Source of the DNA: Prochlorococcus sp. scB243_495K23
GTDB lineage: Bacteria > Cyanobacteriota > Cyanobacteriia > PCC-6307 > Cyanobiaceae
Direction: 5' to 3'
Assembly (NCBI GenBank): GCA_000635495.1
Contig: JFLW01000086.1
Span: forward strand, 103,996-167,995
Length of the DNA stretch: 64,000 bases
The notes under the pieces are model-generated. The model made no database searches and had not been told where the DNA came from. It saw only the letters and a list, made by a program, of their open reading frames with translations. The position numbers were made by a program, and so were the translations under genes. Every line of letters starts with the position of its first letter. Within the stretch, counting starts at the first letter, position 1. Positions 30,439-40,727 of the stretch are shown one piece after another.

Positions 30439-30840
30439 ATGCATATTGATGATGCAGTGTTTTTAGAGGATTTATGCCCTAAGCTCAAATTAAGATTTTG
30501 GAGAAAGTCTATTCATACATTTACGAGCAAAAGATGCATATATTGCGGAAAACCTTCAGAATCTATTGATCATATATTGCCACGAAGTCAAGGAGGATTA
30601 AACATAACAGAAAATTGCGTTCCAGCTTGTCTTTCATGCAATGGAAACAAATCAGACGAGAATGTTTTTTCTTGGTACAGAAAGAAAAATTTTTATGACC
30701 CTCGAAGAGCAATGGCTATTAGAGCATGGTTAGAGGGAGATTTAAGATTATCTATAAGATTATTAGAATGGGCTAATAAAGAAATTAAGGAAAATAAAGA
30801 AAATTTTGAACAAGAAGAATTAAATCTAGATGCTGCTTAA
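30439..30840 (+). CDS. HNH endonuclease
   Basis: CIYCGKPSESIDHILPRSQGGLNITENCVPACLSCNGNKSDENVFSWY. Confidence 0.9.
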   Translation: MHIDDAVFLEDLCPKLKLRFWRKSIHTFTSKRCIYCGKPSESIDHILPRSQGGLNITENCVPACLSCNGNKSDENVFSWYRKKNFYDPRRAMAIRAWLEGDLRLSIRLLEWANKEIKENKENFEQEELNLDAA

Positions 30841-30860
30841 CTAGAAAATTTGAGGGAAAT

Positions 30861-31058
30861 TTGAGGGGACGCTTATTAAAAACAATACTTTTGTTAGGTT
30901 CAATTTTTGTTGTTTTTATTTGTTTTAATCCAATTTCAAGAATTTATATTGCTGATTACCTGGAGAAGATATCGTTATTTTTATTCAAAACAATAAGTGA
31001 AAAAGATTTAAATGATTGGTATGAAAAAGAGATAAATATGAATTACTTGATAAATTAA
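30861..31058 (+). CDS. small membrane protein, paralog of 25997-26209, itself apparently frameshifted near its C-terminus
   Basis: NPISRIYIADYLEKISLF shared. Confidence 0.5.
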   Translation: MRGRLLKTILLLGSIFVVFICFNPISRIYIADYLEKISLFLFKTISEKDLNDWYEKEINMNYLIN

Positions 31059-31288
31059 GCGGGCCTTCTTATTGATAGATAAACAAAAAATATAAACGGT
31101 TTTTTTAAACTAAAAAATATGCAATTAAATCTGAAAAAAGTTTTATTAATCAATCTATTTGTGCTTACTGCTTAAATGAAATTTAACAAGATTAGAAATT
31201 ACTTAACTAAACCTTATATAGAATTTATATTTTTCTTTAAAACAAAAATCATACAATTTTGCATATTGTAATTAGTAATACAAATTAA

Positions 31289-32341
31289 ATGAAAAAGTTA
31301 TTTTCTTTTGTAATGGGGGCAGCTGTTATAGGAACAGCACTTGCACCTTCAGCAAATGCATGGTGGTGGGGTAAAAAAGGTTCTGAAAAGGCTTCAATTA
31401 CTGTTTATACTGCTCTAGAAGATGACCAAATACCAAATTATCTAAAATCCTTTGAGAGAGATTACCCTAATATAGAAGTTAATATTGTTAGGGACTCAAC
31501 AGGTATAGTTACTGCGAAATTATTGGCTGAGGCTGAAAACCCACAGGCAGATGTGGTTTGGGGTTTAGCTGCTTCAAGTTTATTAGTAGCTAATGATAGA
31601 GGTTTGATTCAAGGTTATGCTCCAAAAGGCCTTTCGAATGTTAAACCAAGCTTTAGGGATCCTGCAAAAAAACCTTCATGGGTTGGAATTGATTCTTGGA
31701 TTTCTGCTTTTTGTGTTAATAAAATTGAGGCTCAAAAAAACGGGCTATCAATACCTAAATCTTGGGCAGATTTAACAAAACCAGAATACAAAGGTCACAT
31801 AGTTATGTCTAACCCTGCTTCCTCTGGAACAGGTTATTTGTCAGTAGCTTCAAGATTACAAAATTTACCTTCTGAAGAGGATGGTTGGAATTACCTTGAT
31901 GCACTTCATGCAAATATTGCTCAGTATATGCATTCTGGATCTAAGCCTTGTAAGGCTGCAGGTAAAGGAGAGTATCCAATAGGGATTTCATTTGGTTACA
32001 GAGCTGTAAAACAGGTAAATATGGGGCAACCAATTGAGGCTGTTTTTCCTAAGGAAGGTTCTGGATGGGATGTAGAAGCTAATGCCCTTATCAAAAAAGA
32101 CAAAATAAAACCTGCTGCTAAGACTTTTCTTGATTGGGCAATTTCTCCTGAAGTCTCAAGAGAATATGCAAAAAGTTTTGCAATAACAGCTGTTGAAACT
32201 GATGTTCCGCTTCCTAAAGGTTTCCCTTCTAATCCAGAGAAACAGCTCGCAAAAAATGACTTACAATGGGCTGCTGTAAATAGGGAGAGAATACTAGCAG
32301 AGTGGGCAAAACGCTATGATGGCAAATCTGCTCCTAAGTAA
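31289..32341 (+). CDS. ABC transporter substrate-binding protein, 2-aminoethylphosphonate type (PhnS2-like)
   Basis: Iron/AEP-type [50 protein letters not shown]; context with phosphonate genes. Confidence 0.75.
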   Translation: MKKLFSFVMGAAVIGTALAPSANAWWWGKKGSEKASITVYTALEDDQIPNYLKSFERDYPNIEVNIVRDSTGIVTAKLLAEAENPQADVVWGLAASSLLVANDRGLIQGYAPKGLSNVKPSFRDPAKKPSWVGIDSWISAFCVNKIEAQKNGLSIPKSWADLTKPEYKGHIVMSNPASSGTGYLSVASRLQNLPSEEDGWNYLDALHANIAQYMHSGSKPCKAAGKGEYPIGISFGYRAVKQVNMGQPIEAVFPKEGSGWDVEANALIKKDKIKPAAKTFLDWAISPEVSREYAKSFAITAVETDVPLPKGFPSNPEKQLAKNDLQWAAVNRERILAEWAKRYDGKSAPK

Positions 32342-32422
32342 AAATTAAAAGCATATAAATAAATTCCATGAATTAGCAATTCATGGAATTTATCATCTAG
32401 ATGAATAATTATTTTAAATTTA

Positions 32423-33529
32423 ATGATTAAAAAAGAAGGAAGTTTTAAATATTTAGAAATCAAAAATATCAGTAAAAACTTTGGGGAAACATTCGTTTTG
32501 AAAAATATTCACTTGGATGTTTTTAAGGGAGAATTTTTATGTTTATTAGGACCAAGTGGTTGTGGAAAAACAACTCTGCTAAGAATAATTTCTGGCTTAG
32601 AGAGACAAACAAATGGCGATATTGTTCAAGATGGGCTTTTAATTTCTAATTCTCCCACTGAGAAAAGAGACTTTGGAATTGTTTTTCAGTCATATGCATT
32701 ATTTCCAAACCTTAATGCAAAACAAAATATAGCTTATGGTCTTGAAAATAAAAAAATAAATAAAAAAGAAATTGAAAAAAGAACTAATAATTTACTTCGT
32801 TTGGTTGGATTAGAAAAATATTCTGACCAATTTCCATCTCAATTATCTGGAGGTCAACAACAAAGAGTGGCTTTGGCGAGAGCCATGGCATTATCTCCTG
32901 GTTTACTTTTATTAGATGAACCTCTTTCAGCCCTAGATGCTCAAGTTAGATCAAAATTAAGAAATGAAATTAAACTAATACAAAAGAAACTTAATTTAAC
33001 TACTATCATGGTTACCCATGATCAAACTGAAGCTTTATCTATGGCAGATAGAGTTGTAGTCATGGAAAGAGGTCATATTGCTCAAATTGGAACACCTTTT
33101 GAATTGTATGAAAATCCAATTACACCGTTTGTTGCTGATTTCATAGGGAAGATGAATTTGTTAAAAGGTAAATATGATAAGAAAAATTATGTTTTTTATT
33201 ATCTTAATAATAGATTTTTAATTTCACAGAATACAGAATATTCATTTTTAGAAAACTGCTTGCTTGGTATTAGACCTGAAGATATTGAAATTATTAAGTT
33301 CAGAAAAAATATAGAAAAGGAAGAAAATATTCTTAGAGTAAAAATAAAAGAAATTACTTATTTAGGAACAATTTTTAGATTAACAGTAGTTTTAGAATCT
33401 AAGCTAGAAGAAAATATTTTTGTAGACGTTATTTCTAATCAAGTGGTCTCTAATAATTTAAAAATTGGAGATTTTATAGATATTAAATTAAAAAAAGAAA
33501 AAATTAAATTATTTGAAAGTAATTTATAA
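32423..33529 (+). CDS. ABC transporter ATP-binding protein (phosphonate cluster)
   Basis: GPSGCGKTTLLR, LSGGQQQRVALARA, LLLDEPLSALD. Confidence 0.85.
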   Translation: MIKKEGSFKYLEIKNISKNFGETFVLKNIHLDVFKGEFLCLLGPSGCGKTTLLRIISGLERQTNGDIVQDGLLISNSPTEKRDFGIVFQSYALFPNLNAKQNIAYGLENKKINKKEIEKRTNNLLRLVGLEKYSDQFPSQLSGGQQQRVALARAMALSPGLLLLDEPLSALDAQVRSKLRNEIKLIQKKLNLTTIMVTHDQTEALSMADRVVVMERGHIAQIGTPFELYENPITPFVADFIGKMNLLKGKYDKKNYVFYYLNNRFLISQNTEYSFLENCLLGIRPEDIEIIKFRKNIEKEENILRVKIKEITYLGTIFRLTVVLESKLEENIFVDVISNQVVSNNLKIGDFIDIKLKKEKIKLFESNL

Positions 33530-33533
33530 GTCA

Positions 33534-35273
33534 ATGTATTTTAAAAAAAATTTTAACAAAAGTTTTAACATCTTATTATTAAGAATTTTAATTATTTTTG
33601 TATTTATATTAGTTAGCTTTTTTATCATAATTCCTTTACTTCCATTATTCTTAAAAAGCTTTAGTGATAACAAAAATAATTTTATAGGATTAGAAAATTT
33701 TATAAACTATATTCAAAATCCATCCTTAACGCAATCCTTTATAAATAGCTTAAAGGTGGCAATTACTACGACTTTTTTTTCTGTATTAATTGGATTTATT
33801 TATGCTTATGCTCTCACGAGGACAAGATTACCATTAAAAAAATTTTTCAATACTTTTAGCTTATTTTCTTTATATATTCCACCCCTGGCTGTTGCCATAG
33901 GTTTAATTTATATTTTTGGAAAACAAGGTTTAATTACTCAAGGATTTTTTGGGACTATTCCTGGATTTGATATAAATCTATATGGTTTTAATGGAATAAT
34001 TATAGGTGAAATTTTTTACTGCTTTCCTCAAGCTCTAATTATTCTTGTGTCAGCATTAAATCTTAGTGATCAAAGATTATATGAAGCAGCAGAATCTCTG
34101 AAAGCATCTCCACTTAGAAAATTCTTAACTATTACTTTACCCAATATCAAATATGGACTGATGAATTCATTTTTTATATGTTTTATTTTATCTTTTACGG
34201 ATTTTGGAGTCCCTAAAGTTGTTGGGGGGAACTTTAATGTACTTGCTACAGATATTTATAAACAAGTTGTTGGTCAACAAAACTTTGCCATGGGAGCAAC
34301 TATTAGCATCTATCTTTTAGTACCCTCAATTTTGGCTTTTCTAATTGATAAAAATTTCCGAAAGAATGAAGCATCTCTAATTTCGGGAAAATCTATACCG
34401 TTTAAACCAAGGAAGAATCTTATAGTTGATTCAATAATGTTTATTTTTTGCAGTTTAATTTTGATTTTAGTAATTGGGGTCTTTTCATCTATAGTATTAG
34501 CCTCGCTAATAAAAATATGGCCATACGATATTTCTCTATCATTACAAAACTTTAGATTTTCTAATGTAGCTGGAAATGGTTATGAACCTTATTTTAATAC
34601 TGTTTTCATGTCAATTTATACTGCAATATTTGGGACTATATTTGTATTTTTTACAGCTTATTTAGTAGAAAAATTTAAACCATTAAAAAAAATAAGAATG
34701 CTAATATACTTTTTTTCAACATTACCAATTGCAATTCCTGGCTTAGTACTTGGCTTATCCTATATTCTTTTTTTTAATAAACCTTCTTTCTCTGTACCCT
34801 TTTTAGATTTTCAAATATTTAATCCTTTCTCATTACTTTATGGAACAATGGGAATCCTTGTATTAGCTAATATCATACATTTTTTCACAGTGTGTTTTAT
34901 ATCAGCAACAACAACTTTAAAACAAATTGATAAGGAATTTGAAGAGGTATCAGAGTCTTTAAAAGTTCCTTTTTATAAAACCTTTTTAAGAATAACGATA
35001 CCATTATCACTCCCAACAATCTTAGAGATAGGAAGTTATTATTTTGTTAATTCAATGATAACTGTATCAGCTATTATTTTTCTCTACCCAGCAAAAATAC
35101 CAGTTTCATCTGTTTCAATTGTAAACATGGATGATGCAGGAGATACAGCATCAGCGGCTGCAATGTCTACTCTTATCGTTTTAACAAGTCTATTCGTAAG
35201 GTTAATTTATGAATTTACTTCTAGGAATATTTCGAAAAAATCTTCTGTTTGGATTAATCCATTAGAAACTTAA
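33534..35273 (+). CDS. ABC transporter permease, fused double-domain (phosphonate cluster)
   Basis: Two permease halves with EAAESLKASPLRKFLTITLPNI and EEVSESLKVPFYKTFLRITIPLSLP. Confidence 0.85.
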   Translation: MYFKKNFNKSFNILLLRILIIFVFILVSFFIIIPLLPLFLKSFSDNKNNFIGLENFINYIQNPSLTQSFINSLKVAITTTFFSVLIGFIYAYALTRTRLPLKKFFNTFSLFSLYIPPLAVAIGLIYIFGKQGLITQGFFGTIPGFDINLYGFNGIIIGEIFYCFPQALIILVSALNLSDQRLYEAAESLKASPLRKFLTITLPNIKYGLMNSFFICFILSFTDFGVPKVVGGNFNVLATDIYKQVVGQQNFAMGATISIYLLVPSILAFLIDKNFRKNEASLISGKSIPFKPRKNLIVDSIMFIFCSLILILVIGVFSSIVLASLIKIWPYDISLSLQNFRFSNVAGNGYEPYFNTVFMSIYTAIFGTIFVFFTAYLVEKFKPLKKIRMLIYFFSTLPIAIPGLVLGLSYILFFNKPSFSVPFLDFQIFNPFSLLYGTMGILVLANIIHFFTVCFISATTTLKQIDKEFEEVSESLKVPFYKTFLRITIPLSLPTILEIGSYYFVNSMITVSAIIFLYPAKIPVSSVSIVNMDDAGDTASAAAMSTLIVLTSLFVRLIYEFTSRNISKKSSVWINPLET

Positions 35274-35290
35274 ACACTACTTAAACTTAA

Positions 35291-36055
35291 ATGAATAAGA
35301 TCAATATTATGAAGAAAAAAAATATGAAAATAAAACTTGTTATTTTTGATATGGCTGGCACTACTGTGAAGGATAAAAATGAAGTTACTGGATGTTTTTT
35401 AGAGGCCGCCTCAAGAACAGGTTTAAATACTAATAAAAATGAAGTTGATCGATTACATGGCATTCCAAAAAAGAAGGTCTTTCAATTATTATGGGAAGAG
35501 AGAATTGGTAAAGGTAGTAATAAATTTGAAACTTATGTGAATAAATCTTTTGAAACTTTTAAGGATATCTTAGAAAGTCACTATTTATCTACTGATATTG
35601 AACCAACAGAAGGCTGTCTTGAGTTATTTAGATCCTTAAAAACAAAAAATATTTTTATTGGATTAAACACAGGTTTTTATAGAAAAGTAACAAACATAAT
35701 ACTTAAAAATCTTGGATGGGATTTAGGACTTAATGATAATTATGTGGGAGGCTCATCTTCAATTATTGATGTATCAGTAACCCCTTCAGAAATTTATAAT
35801 AACGAAGGCCGTCCTTCTCCATATATGATTCAAAAGGCAATGTATATTTTAGGAATTGATGATCCTAAATCAGTAGTTGTTATAGGTGATACCCCATCTG
35901 ATTTGAAATCAGGAGTAAGTGCAGGCTGTTTAAAATCTTTTGCAGTAACAAATGGAACTCATTCAAAAGAAGAGCTTGAGGCTTATAAAAATGATGGACT
36001 TTTTTCTTCCTTAAATGAATTTTCATCTTACTTAAATCAATTTATTGATGTCTAA
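35291..36055 (+). CDS. PhnX-like HAD hydrolase (phosphonatase-like)
   Basis: VIFDMAGTTVKDKNEVTGCFLEAASRTGL, GRPSPYMIQKAM, VVVIGDTPSDLKSGVSAGC. Confidence 0.8.
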   Translation: MNKINIMKKKNMKIKLVIFDMAGTTVKDKNEVTGCFLEAASRTGLNTNKNEVDRLHGIPKKKVFQLLWEERIGKGSNKFETYVNKSFETFKDILESHYLSTDIEPTEGCLELFRSLKTKNIFIGLNTGFYRKVTNIILKNLGWDLGLNDNYVGGSSSIIDVSVTPSEIYNNEGRPSPYMIQKAMYILGIDDPKSVVVIGDTPSDLKSGVSAGCLKSFAVTNGTHSKEELEAYKNDGLFSSLNEFSSYLNQFIDV

Positions 36056-37193
36056 AAATTGTAAAACTGATATAGCTATTATTGGAGCAGGTATTGTAGG
36101 TCTTGCTCATGCATTGTCAGCTGCAAAAAAAGGTTTTAGTGTAAAAGTTTTTGAGAGAGAAGAAAAATCTATTGGAGCTTCAATAAGAAACTTTGGAATG
36201 ATATGGCCAATTGGTCAACCTTTTGGAAAGCTATATAGTAGAGCTCTTAATTCTAGAAAAATATGGATTGAGACAGCCCAAAGCAGCGACTTTTTTTTAG
36301 ATCAAGTTGGTTCAATTATTTTGGCATATAAAGAAGATGAATATCAGGTTATGAAAGAATATTGTGATTTGTCTAAGTTTAAAAATTCAAGTGCAGAATT
36401 ACTTTCAATAAAGCAAATCTTTAATCTTAGCCCTTATGTTTTAAGTAAAGGATTAATTGGAGGATTGTGGAGTCCTACTGAAATGATTGTTGATCCTAGA
36501 GAGGCAATTAAAAAGATTACAATTTTATTAAAGAATAAATATGGAGTTGAATTTAATTTTGGTACAACAGTTTCAAGTGTTGAGCCAAATTTAGTAGTTA
36601 CAAGTGATGGTAATAAGATTAATACAAAAAAAAGTATAATTTGTTCAGGAGCCGATTTTGAATCATTATTTCCTCAAGAATATAAGAAATTTCATACAAC
36701 CAAAAGCAAGCTTCAAATGTTAAGAACAATTAGTCAACCTAAAAACTTTAAGTTAGGACCTGCACTTTGTTCAGGTTTTACATTAACGCATTATGATTCT
36801 TTTGCTGAATGTTCATCAATTAATTCTTTAAAAGATAGATATAAAAAAGAGTTCCCTTTTGCAATTGAAAACGGAATACATATTATGATTTCTCAAAATG
36901 GATTAGGTGAAATTATTTTGGGAGATTCTCATGAGTATGGATTAACTTTTGATCCTTTTAATAATGAAGAAATAAATAAATTTATTGTCGATCAAGTTAA
37001 AAGTTTTATAAGTCTTCCTTCAATTGAGATAGCCTCAAGATGGAACGGAATATATCCTAAGTTAATAGGAGGAACTGAGTTAATAAAAGAAGTTGATGAT
37101 TCAATCCTAATAGTCAATTGTTTGGGTGGTGCTGGAATGACCCAATCATTTGGACTCGCAGAAGAAATAGCTGAAGAATATTTAAATTTTTAG
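36045..37193 (+). CDS. FAD-dependent oxidoreductase (DAO family, TIGR03364/PbfD-like)
   Basis: DIAIIGAGIVGLAHALSAAKKGFSVKVFERE; adjacent to phosphonate genes. Confidence 0.75.
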   Translation: MMSKNCKTDIAIIGAGIVGLAHALSAAKKGFSVKVFEREEKSIGASIRNFGMIWPIGQPFGKLYSRALNSRKIWIETAQSSDFFLDQVGSIILAYKEDEYQVMKEYCDLSKFKNSSAELLSIKQIFNLSPYVLSKGLIGGLWSPTEMIVDPREAIKKITILLKNKYGVEFNFGTTVSSVEPNLVVTSDGNKINTKKSIICSGADFESLFPQEYKKFHTTKSKLQMLRTISQPKNFKLGPALCSGFTLTHYDSFAECSSINSLKDRYKKEFPFAIENGIHIMISQNGLGEIILGDSHEYGLTFDPFNNEEINKFIVDQVKSFISLPSIEIASRWNGIYPKLIGGTELIKEVDDSILIVNCLGGAGMTQSFGLAEEIAEEYLNF

Positions 37194-37768
37194 CTTAAAA
37201 AAATACTTTCAATTTTTGTAATAAAAAATTCCAATTCTAGGTTTTTAAAATTAGTATCTTTTGCCTTTTCATCTAATTCTCTAACCAATAAAATTTCATT
37301 AAAAAACTGATTTTTTTCAAAACTTTTTATTTCTTCCTTATTCATTTCACCTCCCTGAACCTTCAATGATGCTACTGAAGCTGATGAAAGTTTTGCAAAA
37401 TAAGAAGAATCTTTTGTAAATAGGTATCTTTTGGCATCAACATGCATTCTCACGCAATTAAAAATTTTATCTGAGAAAAAGTCCTTAATAAATTCTGCAC
37501 CTATTTTTTCATGATCATTATATTTAGAATAGATATTTTGATCAAGAAGTAAATGACCTACATCGTGAAAAAGGGATGCGATAATGATTTCATCTGATAA
37601 ACCGTTATTTACCGCATGAGTAGCGGATTGAAGCATATGATCTGAGACTGTTATTTCCTCACCTGCATATTGTTCTTTACCTTTCTGAGAAAATAAATAA
37701 TTAATCATTCTAAAGAATTCTTTTTTATCCTTTAAATTTATATTTTTCATCAAATTAAGATGTGCCAT
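37190..37768 (-). CDS. PhnZ-like HD-domain di-iron oxygenase
   Basis: QYAGEEITVSDHMLQSATHAV, ASLFHDVGHLLL, HEKIGAEFIKDFF, MHVDAKRYLF. Confidence 0.8.
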   Translation of the reverse strand: MAHLNLMKNINLKDKKEFFRMINYLFSQKGKEQYAGEEITVSDHMLQSATHAVNNGLSDEIIIASLFHDVGHLLLDQNIYSKYNDHEKIGAEFIKDFFSDKIFNCVRMHVDAKRYLFTKDSSYFAKLSSASVASLKVQGGEMNKEEIKSFEKNQFFNEILLVRELDEKAKDTNFKNLELEFFITKIESIFLS

Positions 37769-37824
37769 TTCCTTAAAATATATCTTATTAAAATAAAGGT
37801 TAATAATTTATATAATATGAAATA

Positions 37825-38379
37825 ATGAAATCAGATTCTGAATCCAGAAAAAATCATATTTTTTTTAAGAGAGAAATTTTTGAAACCACTAAAAACGTAA
37901 ATTTAAAAATCGAACATTTAAAGCTAAATAATTCCTCCATAGGGAGATATGGTTCTATTGACCATAATGGATCAACAATGGTGATAGCTAAGAATGAACA
38001 AGAAAAGATAATTGTTTTAAATCAATATAGATTTCCAGTTGAAGAATATATTTTAGAATTCCCATCAGGTACTATTAAAAATAATGAAAAGCCAATATCG
38101 ACTATCAGAAGAGAACTCATAGAAGAGACTGGCTATTCTTCAAAAAGTTTCAAATATTTTGGAGAAATCTTTGAGTCGCCATCTTATTCTAATGAAAGAA
38201 TACATTTGTTTTTAGCTAACAATATTTTTAAAGAGGCTAATTTATTAGATAAGGATGATGATGAGGAAATCGAAGTTTTATTTTTTAGTAAAGAGAAAAT
38301 CAGAGATTTAATTTACTCTGGAGTAATAAAAGATTCAGCTACGATAGCCTTTTTTTTTAAAGTTTATGATTTAATCTAA
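37825..38379 (+). CDS. NUDIX hydrolase (ADP-ribose pyrophosphatase-like)
   Basis: EFPSGTIKNNEKPISTIRRELIEETGYSS. Confidence 0.85.
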   Translation: MKSDSESRKNHIFFKREIFETTKNVNLKIEHLKLNNSSIGRYGSIDHNGSTMVIAKNEQEKIIVLNQYRFPVEEYILEFPSGTIKNNEKPISTIRRELIEETGYSSKSFKYFGEIFESPSYSNERIHLFLANNIFKEANLLDKDDDEEIEVLFFSKEKIRDLIYSGVIKDSATIAFFFKVYDLI

Positions 38380-38392
38380 ATACTAATTTATT

Positions 38393-39184
38393 TTAAAAAA
38401 ATAAATTTTTAAAAATATTTTTTATATCATTTACTGAATTCAGTATGAAATCTGCTCCTGCAATCTTTAGTTTGGATTCATATATTTCTCTCGCTTTTAA
38501 ACTGTTTTTTAAATGCAAATGTGGTGGAGCGACAGCAAGACTTATAAATTTCTGCTCTGGAATTATTTTTCTTGAATTAATAATTGTTTTAACATCTGCT
38601 ACCGTATCTCCAATATATGCTATGGGAGGAGCTGATCTTCCAAGCTCTTGATTAAGTAATTTTTTAGATAAATAAATGAAACCTTTAGGATCAGGTTTAT
38701 CTGGAGCTTCTCCCATCGCGACTAGCGGAGGATTCAGAAGTTTTAATTTATTCTTTAATATATATTCAGCTGATGCCCTTTCTGCTCCACTTACAAAACC
38801 CCACAAAATACTATTTTTAATTAGTTCGCTAAAAATATTTTTCTCGATAAGAATTTTTTCGTTTTTTATAAATCCTGTCCAAATTTCTGATTCTAGAGGT
38901 GATTTCAAACCAAAATATAACTTTTCAAAATGGCAAACTAATTCTTTCCTTGTTGGAGGTGTAATAGTTAATCTATTGCTTACTATGTGTCTTTTTATTA
39001 GTTCTAAACTTAAATCCCAGTCATTGTTCCAAATCCCTTCATTTTTTATTTCATCAATTTCGAAAATACTTGGTTCCCAAAAACAATAATGCTTTACTGT
39101 TTTTATAATTGACATTCTATAGCTATTCGAAACATCTCTAATAACTCCATCTATATCGAATAGAATTAGACCCTTAATTGACAT
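38393..39184 (-). CDS. HAD-type hydrolase (TIGR01548-like)
   Basis: LFDIDGVIRDVSNSYRMSIIKTV, GEAPDKPDPKGFIY, YIGDTVADVKTI. Confidence 0.8.
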   Translation of the reverse strand: MSIKGLILFDIDGVIRDVSNSYRMSIIKTVKHYCFWEPSIFEIDEIKNEGIWNNDWDLSLELIKRHIVSNRLTITPPTRKELVCHFEKLYFGLKSPLESEIWTGFIKNEKILIEKNIFSELIKNSILWGFVSGAERASAEYILKNKLKLLNPPLVAMGEAPDKPDPKGFIYLSKKLLNQELGRSAPPIAYIGDTVADVKTIINSRKIIPEQKFISLAVAPPHLHLKNSLKAREIYESKLKIAGADFILNSVNDIKNIFKNLFF

Positions 39185-39400
39185 TTTAAAAATATATAAG
39201 TTTTTTAAATTTACTTAAAATTACATCATATATTTTGATAATTAAACCATTTTTAAATTTAATTTTAAAAAATACAATAATAAAATTATAAACGTTTAAT
39301 TAAATCATAACTATCTGCAAAAATTTAAAATACTAAATTTCATTTTCAATACGGTGCAAAAAACTTTTTAAAAATTCTCAATTTATTAAGAGAAAAATAT

Positions 39401-39700
39401 CTAAATCATCCTTTGGCAAAAAGTATCAACAAGCTCCAATGGAACATCTAACAAAGAAGCTGTCAATTCCTCTCTACTTTCTGCCTGCTCATCAGTTCCA
39501 GAAGAATAAAAAGTATAATATCTCGCGCAAATCTCTTTATATCTTAGTAACTTTACATTTTCATTTAAAATATTTCTATTTTCTTTAAGAGTACTTGAAA
39601 TAGAATATGAATTGATAGCTACAATAGCCATAAAAATATTTAATGAATATTTTCTTAAAAAGTTTATTGTTTTTGTTTTATAAATATTTAATTTGTTCAT
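39401..39700 (-). CDS. small membrane protein related to 44992-45216
   Basis: FLRKYSLNIFMAIVAINSYSISSTLK vs FLKKYPMSILLAIIALNLLSIAGSLK. Confidence 0.5.
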   Translation of the reverse strand: MNKLNIYKTKTINFLRKYSLNIFMAIVAINSYSISSTLKENRNILNENVKLLRYKEICARYYTFYSSGTDEQAESREELTASLLDVPLELVDTFCQRMI

Positions 39701-39987
39701 ATGAAATCAGCTAAATAAGGCGTCAATATTTAGTCGATAAATTTAAAGTAAGTAACGAAAATTAAGAGGTAATTAATTTAAAAATAAATTTGTTTAAAGA
39801 AAGTCAAGACGCTTAAAAATTTAAAGAAGCTATTAATTTTCAGGTCAATATAAATTAATAGTTGAAAATATTAAGATTTCTCGATTCGAACGACTTATCA
39901 AAATGAGTAAATTTACTAACTGACAAATTAATTTTTTTGCTTATTATTAAAATTAACTTAAGAAAAATTTAAGTAAAAGTTAAGATT

Positions 39988-40227
39988 ATGGCAAAATCAA
40001 AAGCAAAGAGAAAAAAAGCTACTTTATCTCTAAAAACTCCAACTATTCTGGCAGATGGAGTTATCCAGTTCAGTACAATAGTAACTTCTATAACACTTGT
40101 TTTTTTAACAGTTGGATTTTATTCAGCTTCTAATCAAGCTAATAATTTAAATAAAAACTTAGAAAGAATTACTTCACAAAATTCAGTAAATATGAGTGCT
40201 GGAAATTATTGCGATTTAGCTCTTTGA
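39988..40227 (+). CDS. small membrane protein, paralog of 29909-30142
   Basis: see 29909-30142. Confidence 0.55.
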   Translation: MAKSKAKRKKATLSLKTPTILADGVIQFSTIVTSITLVFLTVGFYSASNQANNLNKNLERITSQNSVNMSAGNYCDLAL

Positions 40228-40340
40228 TAATTAAACTTTAGTGCTTAATGCCTTAAAAATTTATATCAAAAAATTTACTTTTGCTATGCCAGAATCAGAG
40301 AGATAAAACAATAAAGAAATGCATTAACTCTGCAAGGAAA

Positions 40341-40541
40341 TTAAAAAAAAGAAAAAATCATCATTTGTTTATATTTTGAGGAACCAATAACTAAATTTAA
40401 ACTTGATATCTTATGGAATTTTTTATGCGTAAAATTACAAAATTCATTTTCATCTGAATAGTTAATTAAATCAACTGCATTAATATTTGAATCAAACCAA
40501 AGGTCATATTCTATGTAATTTGGCTCTGCAAAATAAGTCAT
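40341..40541 (-). CDS. hypothetical protein related to the N-terminus of 12403-12876
   Basis: YFAEPNYIEYDLWFD. Confidence 0.45.
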   Translation of the reverse strand: MTYFAEPNYIEYDLWFDSNINAVDLINYSDENEFCNFTHKKFHKISSLNLVIGSSKYKQMMIFSFF

Positions 40542-40565
40542 ACCAAATTTATTTCAAAAAGAAAA

Positions 40566-40601
40566 AGCTTCTCTATTTCGTGTGAGGAGAATATAGAAGC
40601 T
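40566..40601. ncRNA. hairpin carrying Yfr1 motif (minus) / anti-Yfr1 sequence (plus)
   Basis: AGCTTCT...AGAAGCT stem; loop GTGTGAGGAG (+) = CTCCTCACAC (-). Confidence 0.4.
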
Positions 40602-40727
40602 AATTTCAGTTTAAAAGATTTAATGAACTCTTCTTTAAGAATTAAATAAGATACGAATAAGAAAAAATAAAATATTTTTTTAATTTAAAAAAATGATTAC
40701 TTTACTTTTTGCATACTATAAAAAATT

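Noticed and set aside
38445-39089. Plus-strand ORFs 38445-38651 and 38676-39089
   Set aside because: Antisense to the HAD hydrolase, no domain pattern
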